From Rhodosalinus sediminis (GTDB lineage Bacteria > Pseudomonadota > Alphaproteobacteria > Rhodobacterales > Rhodobacteraceae): a DNA stretch of 64,000 nt. A program made the position numbers and the translations under genes. Every line of letters begins with the position of its first letter. The stretch's first letter is position 1. This document shows positions 11,366 to 19,911 of this stretch, piece by piece. The notes under the pieces were generated by a model that was not told the DNA's origin, made no database searches, and saw nothing but the letters and a program-made list of their open reading frames with translations. The stretch spans positions 198,633-262,632 of the forward strand of contig NZ_QOHR01000001.1 in assembly GCF_003385555.1 (NCBI RefSeq), in the 5' to 3' direction.

Positions 11366-12064
11366 ATGTTCGGACTACTCAGGCTCGGCGCGGCGCTCTG
11401 GATGGCGCTGGCCGCGAGCGTCGCCGCGGCGGGCGAGCGCGGCGTGCTGGTGGAGCTCTTCACGTCGCAGGGCTGCTCGGCCTGCCCGCCGGCGGACCGC
11501 CTGCTGGGCGAGCTCGCGGCGCGCGACGACGTGATCGCGCTCTCGCTGCACGTCGATTACTGGGATTACATCGGCTGGGCCGACAGCTTCGCGCAGCCCC
11601 GCTTCACCGCGCGGCAGAAAGCCTACGCCCGCGCCGCGCACAGCCGCTCGATCTTCACGCCGCAGATCATCGTGGACGGCGAGGATCGCATCATGGGCGC
11701 CAAGGCGATGACCGTGATGGACCGCATCCGCGCCCACGCCGAGGCGCCGCGGCCCGTCTCGCTCTCGCTCCGGCGCGAGGGCGGGCGGCTCTTCGTCACC
11801 GTCTCGGCCGAGCGGCCCGTGGGCCCGGCGGTGATCCAGCTCGTGCGCTACCGCCCCTCGGCCACGGTGCACATCACCCGGGGCGAGAACGCGGGGCGCA
11901 CGGCGGAGTATCACAACATCGCCACCACCTGGCGCGCGCTCGCGCGGTGGGACGGGGCGGCGCCCCTGCGCCTCGCGACCGAGATCGAGGGGGAGCGCCC
12001 GGTCGTCGTCATCGTCCAGTCCGAGCGTCATGGCCCCGTGCTGGCCGCCGCGCGCCTGCGCTGA
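11366..12064 (+). CDS. DUF1223 thioredoxin-like secreted protein
   Basis: Protein of 232 residues of the DUF1223 family, predicted thioredoxin-like with unknown function. An N-terminal signal-type segment (MFGLLRLGAALWMALAASVA, cleavage probable after AAA near residue 22) precedes VELFTSQGCSACPPADRLL. The Cys-Ser-Ala-Cys pair in that segment matches a thioredoxin-type CxxC. Family motifs LHVDYWDYIGW and FTPQIIVDG follow. ATG 11366 is chosen because the signal segment begins there; a GTG one codon earlier is possible. The 3' end overlaps the convergent acyltransferase gene by 37 bases. Confidence 0.88.
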   Translation: MFGLLRLGAALWMALAASVAAAGERGVLVELFTSQGCSACPPADRLLGELAARDDVIALSLHVDYWDYIGWADSFAQPRFTARQKAYARAAHSRSIFTPQIIVDGEDRIMGAKAMTVMDRIRAHAEAPRPVSLSLRREGGRLFVTVSAERPVGPAVIQLVRYRPSATVHITRGENAGRTAEYHNIATTWRALARWDGAAPLRLATEIEGERPVVVIVQSERHGPVLAAARLR

Positions 12065-12960
12065 CGCCGCGCCTGCCGCTCGGGCTTCCAGCGGCGGTGA
12101 ATCCAGAACCACTGCTCCGGCGTCTCGCGCACGCGCGCCTCGAGCCGCGCGCTCATCTCGCGCGTCATCTCCAGCGGGTCGCCATGCGGCACGGGCGCCT
12201 CGAAGACGATGCGGAACGAAAGCCCGTCCGGCCCCCGGATGCCGAAGAAGGGGATGAGCTCCGCGCCGGTCTTGCGCGCGATCTCGGCGGCGGAGGTGAG
12301 CGTCGGCGCAGGCTTGCCCAGAAAGTCGATCGGCGCCCCGGCGCCCGCGTAGGTGTCGAAGAGCAGAACGCCCATGCCCCCCGCCCGCAGGTGCCGCACG
12401 AGCCCCATCGTGCCCCGGCGGCCCTGTTCGAACACCGGGCCGGAGAGCGCGTGCATGTTCGCCGCGTAGTGGGCGTTGAAATGGGGGTTGGCCATCGGCC
12501 GGTAGAGCCCGCCCACCCGGTGGCCGCGCTCCACGAGGGCCGCGCGCGGCGCCTCGTGGTTGCCGAAATGCCCGGTGACGAGGAGCACCGGCCGCCCCTC
12601 GGCCTGCGCGGCTTCGATCGCCGCGAGGCCCGCCCCCTCGGGCGGCCGGCCGCGCACCCGCGCGCGCAGGCCCGCGACGTCGTAGTTCTCGATCATGGTG
12701 CGGCCCGCGTTCTCGGCCGCGGCGTCGGCGATGCGGCGGCGCTCGGCCTCCGGCAGGTCGGGCCAGACGTGGGCGAGGTTGGCCCGCGCCCGCGCCCGCC
12801 ACCCGGCGAGCGGCGCGACCACCCGGCGCATGAGCCACCCCATCAGCCGCACACGCGCGCCCCAGGGCAGGAGGAGCGCGAGCCGGATCGCCGCCTGCCC
12901 GGCGAGGTCGGTGGCGCGGTCCAGCCGGTCGTCGCGCGGGGATTTCGCCCGTTTCGCCAT
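12028..12960 (-). CDS. LpxL/HtrB-family lipid A acyltransferase
   Basis: Probable lysophospholipid-acyltransferase-family enzyme adding a secondary acyl chain to lipid A at the inner membrane. The 310-residue product has the HX4(D/E) catalytic motif in VTGHFGNHEAPR (about residues 129-140), the block GGLYRPMANPHFN and the C-terminal WFWIHRRWK, all typical of LpxL homologues. No long N-terminal signal anchor is evident beyond a hydrophobic stretch at about residues 24-46. Its start lies 6 bases past the stop of the upstream DMT exporter gene, suggesting co-transcription. Acyl chain specificity cannot be told. Confidence 0.88.
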   Translation of the reverse strand: MAKRAKSPRDDRLDRATDLAGQAAIRLALLLPWGARVRLMGWLMRRVVAPLAGWRARARANLAHVWPDLPEAERRRIADAAAENAGRTMIENYDVAGLRARVRGRPPEGAGLAAIEAAQAEGRPVLLVTGHFGNHEAPRAALVERGHRVGGLYRPMANPHFNAHYAANMHALSGPVFEQGRRGTMGLVRHLRAGGMGVLLFDTYAGAGAPIDFLGKPAPTLTSAAEIARKTGAELIPFFGIRGPDGLSFRIVFEAPVPHGDPLEMTREMSARLEARVRETPEQWFWIHRRWKPERQARRQRRRAAASTGP

Positions 12961-12966
12961 CGGTCT

Positions 12967-13878
12967 TCAGGCGGCCCGCGTCTCGCGGTGCCAGACGTAG
13001 ACGCCCGCGCCGGCGATGACGCTCATTCCCGCGAGCGTCCAGAGATCCGGCACCTCGTCGAAGAAGAGGAGCCCCCAGAGCGTGGCGAAGACGAGCCCGG
13101 CGTAGGCGAAGGGCGCGACGAGCGCCGCCTCGCCCTGCTGCAGCGCGGTGATCAGCAGGAGCTGCGCGAGCGTGGCCAACACGGCGAGCGCGCCGACGCG
13201 CAGGAGGGTGCCGGTGTCGAAGGTCGGCCAGTGGAAGGGCACGATGCAGGAGAGCACGACCGCGCCGAGGAGCCCGGTGTAGACGAGCGAGGTCCAGCGG
13301 TCCTCGTCCCGCCCGACGAAGCGCGTGGTCAGCGCATAGGCCGAGTAGAAACAGGCCGCGCCGAGCGGCAGCAGCGCGTGCGGCGTGAAGACCGCGGTGC
13401 CGGGCCGGATGATCAGCAGCGCGCCGACCAGCGCGGCGAGCACCCCGAGCGCCCGGCGCGGGCCGAGCCGTTCGCCGAGAAAGAGCGCGGCGCCGAGCGT
13501 GATCAGCAGCGGATTGACGTTCATCACCGCGGTCGCCTGCGCGATCCCGATGTTGGCGAGCCCCCAGAAGAAGAGCGCCGTCGCGCCCAGCAGGTAGAGC
13601 GAGCGCAGCGCCTGAAGCCCCGGGTAGCGGGTGCGCAGCACCGACCCGAGGCGCGGCGCCACGAGGATCAGCACCACCACCGTCTGCCCGAGATAGCGCA
13701 CCCAAAGCGTCGGCACGATGCCGATGCGCCCGGTCAGCGCCTTCGCCGTGGCGTCCATCAGCGTGAAGCAGAAGACCGCGCCGATCATCAGGAGGATCGC
13801 CCGCGCCGCGTTGCCGGGCGCGGCCCCGGCGCGGGGCGGCGGCGGTGTCGGGGCAGGCGAGGGGGCGAGCGGCGGCAT
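12967..13878 (-). CDS. DMT-family (EamA) transporter
   Basis: Inner-membrane protein of 303 residues with ten predicted helices in two EamA repeats, of the drug/metabolite transporter superfamily. It likely exports an amino acid or small metabolite. A Pro/Ala-rich cytosolic N-terminus (residues 1-25) precedes helix 1 (ILLMIGAVFCFTLMDATAK). The TAVMNVNPLLITLGAALFLGE segment marks the end of repeat 1. It is upstream of, and nearly touching, the LpxL-type gene. Substrate unknown. Confidence 0.85.
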   Translation of the reverse strand: MPPLAPSPAPTPPPPRAGAAPGNAARAILLMIGAVFCFTLMDATAKALTGRIGIVPTLWVRYLGQTVVVLILVAPRLGSVLRTRYPGLQALRSLYLLGATALFFWGLANIGIAQATAVMNVNPLLITLGAALFLGERLGPRRALGVLAALVGALLIIRPGTAVFTPHALLPLGAACFYSAYALTTRFVGRDEDRWTSLVYTGLLGAVVLSCIVPFHWPTFDTGTLLRVGALAVLATLAQLLLITALQQGEAALVAPFAYAGLVFATLWGLLFFDEVPDLWTLAGMSVIAGAGVYVWHRETRAA

Positions 13879-14054
13879 GGCGCGACACTAGGCCCGGCCC
13901 CGGCGGGTGTCCATGCCGCCCCGCGCCGCGATGGCGCGCGCGATCGCCCACGCGCCGGGCGCCCGGCGGGGCCCCCGCCGATCTCGGCCGGCGCCCGCCT
14001 TCTGCGGCTTCCCCGCGCGCCGACGCCGCGCGCGGCCCCCTGACCCATTCAACA

Positions 14055-14083
14055 GAAAGGGCGACCCGCGGGGCCGCCCTTTC
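14055..14083 (-). terminator. Intrinsic terminator after the small secreted protein gene
   Basis: Arms GAAAGGGCG (14055-14063) and CGCCCTTTC (14075-14083) form a hairpin whose minus-strand 3' side runs CCCTTTCTGTTG. It begins 19 bases past the stop at 14102. The remaining bases 13879-14054 hold no gene that I can support. Confidence 0.55.
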
Positions 14084-14101
14084 GCCGCAAGGCCGGGGCT
14101 C

Positions 14102-14263
14102 TCAGCCCATCACTTGCTTGACGCAGGCCTGCTGCTCGGAGTCCCAGACCATGCCGTCGGCGCAGGACATCGCCTGATGCGACTTGCCGGCGCACATGGC
14201 CATCGACATGGCGGGCACGAGGGTCAGCGCCGTGGCGGCGGCGAGGGTCTTCAGCTTGGACAT
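14102..14263 (-). CDS. Small secreted Cys-containing protein
   Basis: A 53-residue product with a clear signal peptide (MSKLKTLAAATALTLVPAMS, cleavage probable after SMA at about residue 22). It leaves a mature peptide of about 31 residues with three Cys (CAGKSHQAMSC and QQACVKQ). The spacing recalls small periplasmic or chitin-binding-like proteins of Rhodobacterales (pattern CAGK...SCADGMVWD...C), whose function is not known. A ribosome site AAAGGGAGAG precedes the ATG. It stands alone between purB and the DMT gene, with its own terminator. Confidence 0.75.
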   Translation of the reverse strand: MSKLKTLAAATALTLVPAMSMAMCAGKSHQAMSCADGMVWDSEQQACVKQVMG

Positions 14264-14315
14264 CACACTCTCCCTTTCGCTGGCCGGGAACAGGGTAGCA
14301 TGACGCCGGGTCAGA

Positions 14316-15629
14316 TCAATCGCCGGTCTCGCCGAAAACGCGCGCGAAGATCGTGTCGACGTGTTTGAGGTGGTAACCGAGGTCGAACTGCGCCGCGATC
14401 GCCTCTTTTCCGAGCGCCGCGACGACGTCGTCATCGGCCAGAAGCTCGGTCTGGAAATCGCGGCCCTCTTCCCAGACCTTCATCGCGTTGCGCTGTACCA
14501 TCCGGTAGGCGGCGTCGCGCGTCACGCCGGCCTGCGTCAGCGCCAGAAGCACCCGCTGGCTCATGGCGAGGCCGCCGAGGCGGTCCATGTTGGCCTGCAT
14601 CCGCTCGGGATAGATCACCAGCTTGTCCACGACCTGCGTCAGCCGCGCGAGCGCGAAGTCGAGCGTCACCGTCGCGTCCGGCGCGGTCACCCGCTCGACC
14701 GAGGAATGCGAGATGTCGCGCTCGTGCCAGAGCGCCACGTTCTCCATCGCCGGGATCACCGCCGAGCGCACCAGCCGCGCGAGGCCCGTCAGGTTCTCCG
14801 ACAGCACCGGGTTGCGCTTGTGCGGCATCGCCGAGCTGCCCTTCTGGCCGGCGCTGAAGAACTCCTCGCCCTCGAGCACCTCGGTGCGCTGCATGTGCCG
14901 GACCTCGGTGGCGAGGTTCTCGACCGAGCTCGCCACCACGCCCAGCGCGGCGAAGAAGGCCGCGTGCCGGTCGCGCGGGATCACCTGCGTCGAGATCGGC
15001 TCGGGCGCGAGGCCCATCCGCGCGCAGACGTGCTCCTCCACCCGCGGGTCGACGTTGGCGAAGGTGCCCACCGCGCCGCTGATCGCGCCGGTGGCGATCT
15101 CCTCGCGCGCGGCGACGAGGCGGCGGCGGCCGCGGTCCATCTCGGCGTAGAAGCGCGCGAAGGTGAGGCCCATGGTCGTCGGCTCGGCGTGGATGCCGTG
15201 GCTGCGCCCGATGCGCACGGTCTCCTTGTGCTCGAAGGCGCGGCGCTTCAGCGCGGCGAGCAGCGCGTCCATGTCCGCGATCAGGATGTCGGCGGCGCGG
15301 GTGAGCTGCACGTTGAGGCAGGTGTCGAGCACGTCCGAGCTGGTCATGCCCTGATGCACGAAGCGCGCCGCGTCCTCGCCCACGATCTCTCCGAGGTGGG
15401 TGAGAAAGGCGATGACGTCGTGCTTGGTGACCGCCTCGATCTCGGCGATGCGGTCCACGTCGAAGGTCGCGTCCCTGGCTTTCCAGACCGCCGCGGCGTT
15501 CTCCTTCGGGATGACGCCGAGCTCGGCCATCGCGTCGCCCGCGTGCGCCTCGATCTCGAACCAGATGCGGAAGCGCGTCTCGGGCGACCAGACGGCGACC
15601 ATCTCGGGGCGGGAATAGCGGGGGATCAT
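14316..15629 (-). CDS. purB: Adenylosuccinate lyase
   Basis: Purine biosynthesis enzyme that cleaves fumarate from SAICAR and from adenylosuccinate. The 437-residue product shows the fumarase/aspartase superfamily signature GSSAMPHKRNP (about residues 263-273). Other conserved blocks are TSSDVLDTCLNVQLT (about residue 94) and GRSHGIHAEPTTMG (about residues 142-155). The start MIPRYSRPEMVAVW is the bacterial PurB consensus. Ends 50 bases from the small secreted protein gene. Confidence 0.97.
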   Translation of the reverse strand: MIPRYSRPEMVAVWSPETRFRIWFEIEAHAGDAMAELGVIPKENAAAVWKARDATFDVDRIAEIEAVTKHDVIAFLTHLGEIVGEDAARFVHQGMTSSDVLDTCLNVQLTRAADILIADMDALLAALKRRAFEHKETVRIGRSHGIHAEPTTMGLTFARFYAEMDRGRRRLVAAREEIATGAISGAVGTFANVDPRVEEHVCARMGLAPEPISTQVIPRDRHAAFFAALGVVASSVENLATEVRHMQRTEVLEGEEFFSAGQKGSSAMPHKRNPVLSENLTGLARLVRSAVIPAMENVALWHERDISHSSVERVTAPDATVTLDFALARLTQVVDKLVIYPERMQANMDRLGGLAMSQRVLLALTQAGVTRDAAYRMVQRNAMKVWEEGRDFQTELLADDDVVAALGKEAIAAQFDLGYHLKHVDTIFARVFGETGD

Positions 15630-15655
15630 GCGGCGCTCCTCTCAGGCTCGCGCGG

Positions 15656-15684
15656 GGTCTAGACCGCGCCGGGGCCCGAGACAA
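15656..15684 (-). promoter_or_regulatory. Putative sigma-70 promoter of purB
   Basis: Minus-strand TTGTCT (15679-15684) and TAGACC (15656-15661) with 17-base spacing, about 27 bases before the purB ATG. Confidence 0.5.
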
Positions 15685-15689
15685 GCGGC

Positions 15690-15878
15690 TCAGCCGCCGC
15701 CCGCAAGGGCGAGAAGCGGCAGGAGGAGAAGCGCCGCGATGCCGGCGCCGAGGCCCCCGTCGCTGCCCCCGTCGCTGCCCCCGTCGCTGCCGCCGTCGTC
15801 GCCGTCGTCGTCCTCCGGCGGCTCCTCCTCCGGCGGCGGCTCGGTGCCCGAGGCTTCGGCGAACGCCCCCGCGAAGCT
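15690..15878 (-). other. In-frame C-terminal extension beyond an amber stop
   Basis: Directly after the TAG (15879-15881) of the glycosidase-like gene the same frame stays open for 62 codons and ends at TGA 15690-15692. It encodes an acidic/Pro linker (PPPEEEPPEDDDGDD), three GGSD repeats from a 12-base tandem repeat, and a hydrophobic helix (GIAALLLLPLLALAGGG) as the very C-terminus. The composition is that of a linker plus membrane anchor. No start codon with a ribosome site is visible, so it is either translated by readthrough or is a relic cut off by a nonsense mutation. Confidence 0.5.
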
Positions 15879-17384
15879 CTAGGTCATCTCCGGTCCGTCG
15901 AAGGTGACCTGCAGGATCTCGCGCGGGTCCAGATCGGCCGAGAGGGTCGTGCCCTCGACCGCGGCGCCCTCGGGGGCCTCGGTCACCGTGGCGCGGGATT
16001 CGGTGCTGTCGGGGTCCTCGCCGTCGCCCACGCCGATGCGCGTCAGGGTCACCGCGCCGGGATCGGAGATCAGGTTGGAGAGATCGACCTCGGCCGTCTC
16101 CGCCTCATCGCGCGTGTTGGCGAGATAGGCCACCATGCGGTCCGGCGCGGCGAACATATGCACGTCCACGGCGCCGTCGTCGGTCGAGGTCTCGGTCTCG
16201 CGCGACTGCGCCCTCAGATCCACCGCCCGCGTGCCCGGAAGCGCCGCCTGCATCTCGGCGAAGAGCGCGCCGGCCGGCGTCAGCTCGGTCTCGCCCACCT
16301 CGCCGCCGAGGGTGTTGGCGGTGTTCTGCTGGAGCGGCCAGACATGCGCCGCCTCCACGTCGGCGAGGCCCATCGCCTCCACCGTGTTCAGAAGCTCGTG
16401 CGCTTGGTCGAGGCCGTAATCCTCGCCCCGGTCATACAGTTCCGTGGAAGCCGAGCGGTTCCACTCGGTCACGTAGGTGTCGAGCTCCGGGCGGTCGTCC
16501 TGCCAGGTGATGTCGATCGTCTCGAGCTCGAAATAGCGGCTGTTCTGGTTCTCGGGCCCCTTGGAGTAGAGGTGCGTCACCACGTCGTCGATCGCCGGCG
16601 CCTCCGTCGCGTCGAACTCGTTCCGGATTAGCGCGTCGGCGACCCGGGGCCAGGCCACTTCGCCGTTGAGATACTCGTAGGTGGGGGTGTCGAGGGTGAC
16701 GCCGTAATCCTCCTCGATCGCGTCGAGGATGTCGCGCGAGCTGCCGAGGTCGCCGTACTCCGGCTGCAGGTCCGAGTTGTCGAAGTTCTTGCCCGACTGC
16801 ACGAGGATATCCGTCTCCTCGAAGCGCTCCGCGCGGGGGTGGGCGGTGAGCTCCTCGTCCACGATGCGCGCCATCTCGCTCGCGACGCGCCCGTATTCGG
16901 TCGAGCTCATCTCGCCGCTGCCCCAGTACTCGTTGCCGATCTCGATCGCCTGAAGCTCGGGGTCGCCGTAGGCGCCGTCGAGCGTGTCGCGCAGGAAGCC
17001 GCGCAGCTCCTCCTCCTCGACGGCGGCGAACCGTTCCCCGTTTTCGTCCCGCGCCTCGGACAGCTGATTCCGCGTGGGCAAAACGAGGTTCACCGCGCGG
17101 TCGGTCTCCTCGGCCCAGCCCATGAACTCCGACATGGGCAGGAAATCGATCGTCTCGCCGGTGGCGACGTCCGTGACCCGATCGTTGTCCGGGTTCGAGA
17201 TGTCGAAATAGGTCTCGGTCAGCGCGCCGCCCGGATAGCGGATCTGCTCGACGCCGAGCGCGTCGGCGATCACCGGATAGGTGTCGTCCGGCCCCACGCC
17301 GTCGCGCGTGGCGAGGATGTTGCCCCCGAACATCTCCCCGGGGATGGCGTTGTCGTCCACACCGACGACCGACGGCTTGACCAT
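15879..17384 (-). CDS. Clan GH-A glycosidase-like protein (possibly truncated by amber codon)
   Basis: A 501-residue product resembling TIM-barrel glycosidases of clan GH-A (arabinofuranosidase or GH39 type). QIRYPGGALTETYFD (about residues 47-61) matches the early sugar-binding strand. GNEYWG (acid/base Glu about 152) and YVTEWNR (nucleophile Glu about 307) match the paired catalytic glutamates. A beta-sandwich-like C-terminal domain follows from about residue 390. It has no N-terminal signal peptide, so export, if any, would need another route. Acidic composition suggests a marine or halotolerant host. The start ATG has GAGG about 11 bases upstream. The family and substrate are inferred only. 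Confidence 0.6.
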   Translation of the reverse strand: MVKPSVVGVDDNAIPGEMFGGNILATRDGVGPDDTYPVIADALGVEQIRYPGGALTETYFDISNPDNDRVTDVATGETIDFLPMSEFMGWAEETDRAVNLVLPTRNQLSEARDENGERFAAVEEEELRGFLRDTLDGAYGDPELQAIEIGNEYWGSGEMSSTEYGRVASEMARIVDEELTAHPRAERFEETDILVQSGKNFDNSDLQPEYGDLGSSRDILDAIEEDYGVTLDTPTYEYLNGEVAWPRVADALIRNEFDATEAPAIDDVVTHLYSKGPENQNSRYFELETIDITWQDDRPELDTYVTEWNRSASTELYDRGEDYGLDQAHELLNTVEAMGLADVEAAHVWPLQQNTANTLGGEVGETELTPAGALFAEMQAALPGTRAVDLRAQSRETETSTDDGAVDVHMFAAPDRMVAYLANTRDEAETAEVDLSNLISDPGAVTLTRIGVGDGEDPDSTESRATVTEAPEGAAVEGTTLSADLDPREILQVTFDGPEMT

Positions 17385-17445
17385 GCGTGTTCACCTCTTC
17401 GCTGCTTTCAGCGAACGCGCGGGCCCGGTCTCCGGTTCCGTAAGG

Positions 17446-18663
17446 TTACCCGCTGGCGCGCTCGGTCTCGATCCGGCTTCGCCGCTCGAGCGTTTGGTGC
17501 ACGGGGCACTTGTCGGCGATCTCCATCAGCCGGGCGCACTGCTCCTCGGTCAGATCGCCGGTGAGGCGGATCACCCGGCGAAAGACGTCGATCTTGGCGC
17601 CGCCGCTCTCCTCGGCGTCCGCGGCGTGGCGCTTGGCGTGGGTGACGTCGACCGACACGTGGTCGAGCGGCCAGCCCTTGCGCCGGGCGTACATGCGGAT
17701 CGTCATCGAGGTGCAGGCGCCGAGCCCGGCGGCGACGAAGCCGTAGGGCGACATGCCCTGGTTCGTGCCGCCCACGTCCCGCGGCTCGTCGGCCTGCGCG
17801 TGATGCCAGGGCCCCGACTGGATATCCTGCAAGAAGCCCTTGGGATCGGATTCGCTCACCCGGACCACGCCCTCGGGCGCGTCGGCGGGCGGCTCGGGCT
17901 GCTCGAGCGCGAGATAGCGCCGCGCCCAGGCCGCGATCACCGAGGCCGCGTAATCCGCGTCGCGCGCGCGGCTCACGAGGTGGTCGGCGTCGTCGAGGGT
18001 CACGAAGCTCTTGGGGTGTTTCGCATTGGTGAAGATGCGCGTGGCGTTGTCGATGCCCACCACCGCGTCGCGCGGGGCGTGCATCACGAGAATCGCGCGG
18101 CGCAGATTGCGGATGTCGTCGACGAGGTCCGCGCCCTCCACGTCCTCGAGGAACTCCGCCGAGATGGTGAAGGGCCGTCCGCCGAGGTCCACCTCGGCGC
18201 GGCCCGTCTCGCGGATTTCGTCCAGGTTGGCGCCGAAGTTGTGCGTGACGTGCTCGGGGTCGCAGGGCGCGTTCAGCGTGGCGACGGCGCGCGCGCCCTC
18301 GATCCGGCGCGCGGCGCGCAGCACCGCCGCCCCGCCCAGCGAGTGCCCGATCAGGAGCGACGGCGCGAGCCCGCGCGCCTCGAGCGCGGCGGCGGCGGCG
18401 ACGAGGTCCTCGACGTTGGAGCTGAAGGAAGTGTTGGCGAACTCGCCCTCGGAATGGCCGAGCCCGGTGAAGTCGAAGCGCAGCACCGCGATCTCCATCG
18501 CCGCAAGGCGGCGCGCGATGCGCCGCGCGGCGGCGATGTCCTTGCCGCAGGTGAAGCAATGCGCGAAGAGCGCCGTCGCCGCGGGCGGGCCCGCCGGCCG
18601 CTCGAGCCGCGCGTCGAGGGTGTGCCCGTCGTGGCCTTCGAAGGTGAAGCGCTCGCTCTGCAT
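17446..18663 (-). CDS. Alpha/beta hydrolase-OsmC fusion protein
   Basis: Bifunctional 405-residue protein. Residues about 1-250 form an alpha/beta hydrolase with nucleophile Ser108 in GHSLGG and a late His in DADHLV. Residues about 270-405 form an OsmC/Ohr peroxiredoxin domain with the redox cysteine pair Cys317 (LGACTSM) and Cys386 (DKCPVHQT). Such fusions are known from proteobacteria and are linked to organic hydroperoxide detoxification, but the hydrolase substrate is unknown. The ATG at 18663 has GGGAGAGA upstream. It is divergent from the DUF3445 gene across 432 bases. Confidence 0.9.
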   Translation of the reverse strand: MQSERFTFEGHDGHTLDARLERPAGPPAATALFAHCFTCGKDIAAARRIARRLAAMEIAVLRFDFTGLGHSEGEFANTSFSSNVEDLVAAAAALEARGLAPSLLIGHSLGGAAVLRAARRIEGARAVATLNAPCDPEHVTHNFGANLDEIRETGRAEVDLGGRPFTISAEFLEDVEGADLVDDIRNLRRAILVMHAPRDAVVGIDNATRIFTNAKHPKSFVTLDDADHLVSRARDADYAASVIAAWARRYLALEQPEPPADAPEGVVRVSESDPKGFLQDIQSGPWHHAQADEPRDVGGTNQGMSPYGFVAAGLGACTSMTIRMYARRKGWPLDHVSVDVTHAKRHAADAEESGGAKIDVFRRVIRLTGDLTEEQCARLMEIADKCPVHQTLERRSRIETERASG

Positions 18664-18761
18664 CGCGTCTCTCCCGGCAGTGATCCGCGCGCAGCCTGTC
18701 GGCCGCGCGCGCCCGGTGCAAGCCGCCTCACGCCGATCTCGCGCGCCGGTGACGCGGCCGG

Positions 18762-18809
18762 GCGAAGCCGCTTGGAAGCGGCTTCGCAAGCGGTTTTCAA
18801 ACCGCTTGC
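18762..18809. repeat. Double palindrome repeat, copy 1
   Basis: Two adjoining palindromes share a GC: arms GCGAAGCCGCTT/AAGCGGCTTCGC around GG (18762-18787), then GCAAGCGGTTT/AAACCGCTTGC around TC (18786-18809). The same architecture recurs at 50038-50085 and as a single palindrome at 41253-41280. The remaining bases of the 18664-19095 divergent intergenic stretch show no other recognisable element. Confidence 0.75.
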
Positions 18810-19095
18810 CGCCCGGTGGCGCGAGTCGCGCTCGGGCGGCCGGGCGCGGCGCGGTTCGGGCCGGGGGCACCGGCGCCGGTGGTGGTCGGAGCGAGATGGA
18901 CACGCCGGGCGTCCGCGCGCTCAGTCGATCAGCGTCGAACGGAAGGGCGCGGCCGAGCCGCGCGCCGCGGGACGGCCCGGCCTTGCCGGTGGGGCGGCCA
19001 TGGGCTTTCATGCCCGGCATGGGCCGCGCCCGCCCGGGCGCGGCGGGGCGGGCGTCGTGTCCGGCGTGCCCATGCAGCGTGACGGAGGTGAAGGC

Positions 19096-19911
19096 ATGCG
19101 ACACGAGGGGCAGGGGCACGACCCGGAGGCGGCGCAAGCGGCGCGTGCCGGGACCGACGCGCCCGTCCTTCAGCGCCGCATCCCCTTCGACACGACCGCG
19201 CCGCGCCTGCCGGGCACGGCGCCGCTCGACCCTGCGGCGTGGCTCCTCGCGGACGAGGCCTTCGCAGCGCAGATGGCGCTCCGCGACTGGCTGATCGGAG
19301 AGCGGCGCGACGCGGTGATCCGGCTCGACCCGGCGGCGCGGCCCGCGGCGGAGGAGCTTCTGGAGGTGACCCTCGCGCATCTCGCCACGCGGCCGGGCTA
19401 CCGGATCGACGGCGCGCGCGTCCTGCGGCCCGACGGCGTCTCCGTCCCCCTCGACCGGGGCGATCCGATGGCCACGCTCGGCCGCCTCGCGCAGGAGGAT
19501 TTCTGCCTGATGGAGAAGCGCGGCGCCGAGCATGTGCTCACCGCCGCCGTGCTCTGCTTCCCGGCGAGCTGGACGCTCTCGCAGAAGTTCCTGCGCCCGC
19601 TCCTGCGCATCCACGCCCCGGTCGCGGAGTACGACGCGGCGCTCGCGCGGCGGGTGCAGCGCCTCTTCGACGGGGTGCAGCCGGGCCGGCCGCTCTGGCG
19701 CTTCAACCTGTTGGCCTACGACGACCCGGCGCTCTTCCAGCCGCGCCGCGAGGGCGAGGCGCGTGCCGCCGCGCCGGACGCGGGCTACCTGCGGGCCGAG
19801 CGCCAGTGCATCCTGCGCCTGCCGGCCACGCGGGCGGTGGCCTTCACGATCCACACCTGGGTCGTGGCGCGGGGCTCAGACGAGGCCGGAGAGGCTGGGC
19901 ATCATGCCTGA
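19096..19911 (+). CDS. DUF3445 / heme-dependent oxidative N-demethylase-like protein
   Basis: A 271-residue protein of the DUF3445 family, some members of which are heme-dependent oxidative N-demethylases acting on secondary amines. Family features visible are the LAQEDFCLMEKRGAEHVL block (about residues 134-151), the segment CFPASWTLSQKFLRPLLRIH (about residues 154-173) and the C-terminal RAERQCILRLPATRAVAFTIH. The ATG at 19096 follows GGAGGTGAAGG, which fixes the start. Its 3' end overlaps the convergent unknown gene by 36 bases. The substrate is not deducible. Confidence 0.8.
   Translation: MRHEGQGHDPEAAQAARAGTDAPVLQRRIPFDTTAPRLPGTAPLDPAAWLLADEAFAAQMALRDWLIGERRDAVIRLDPAARPAAEELLEVTLAHLATRPGYRIDGARVLRPDGVSVPLDRGDPMATLGRLAQEDFCLMEKRGAEHVLTAAVLCFPASWTLSQKFLRPLLRIHAPVAEYDAALARRVQRLFDGVQPGRPLWRFNLLAYDDPALFQPRREGEARAAAPDAGYLRAERQCILRLPATRAVAFTIHTWVVARGSDEAGEAGHHA

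Noticed and set aside
15628-15882. Plus-strand frame with PSLPPSLPPS repeats
   Set aside because: Antisense reading of the 12-base tandem repeat; the minus frame continues the upstream protein and encodes a plausible anchor, so the minus strand is preferred.
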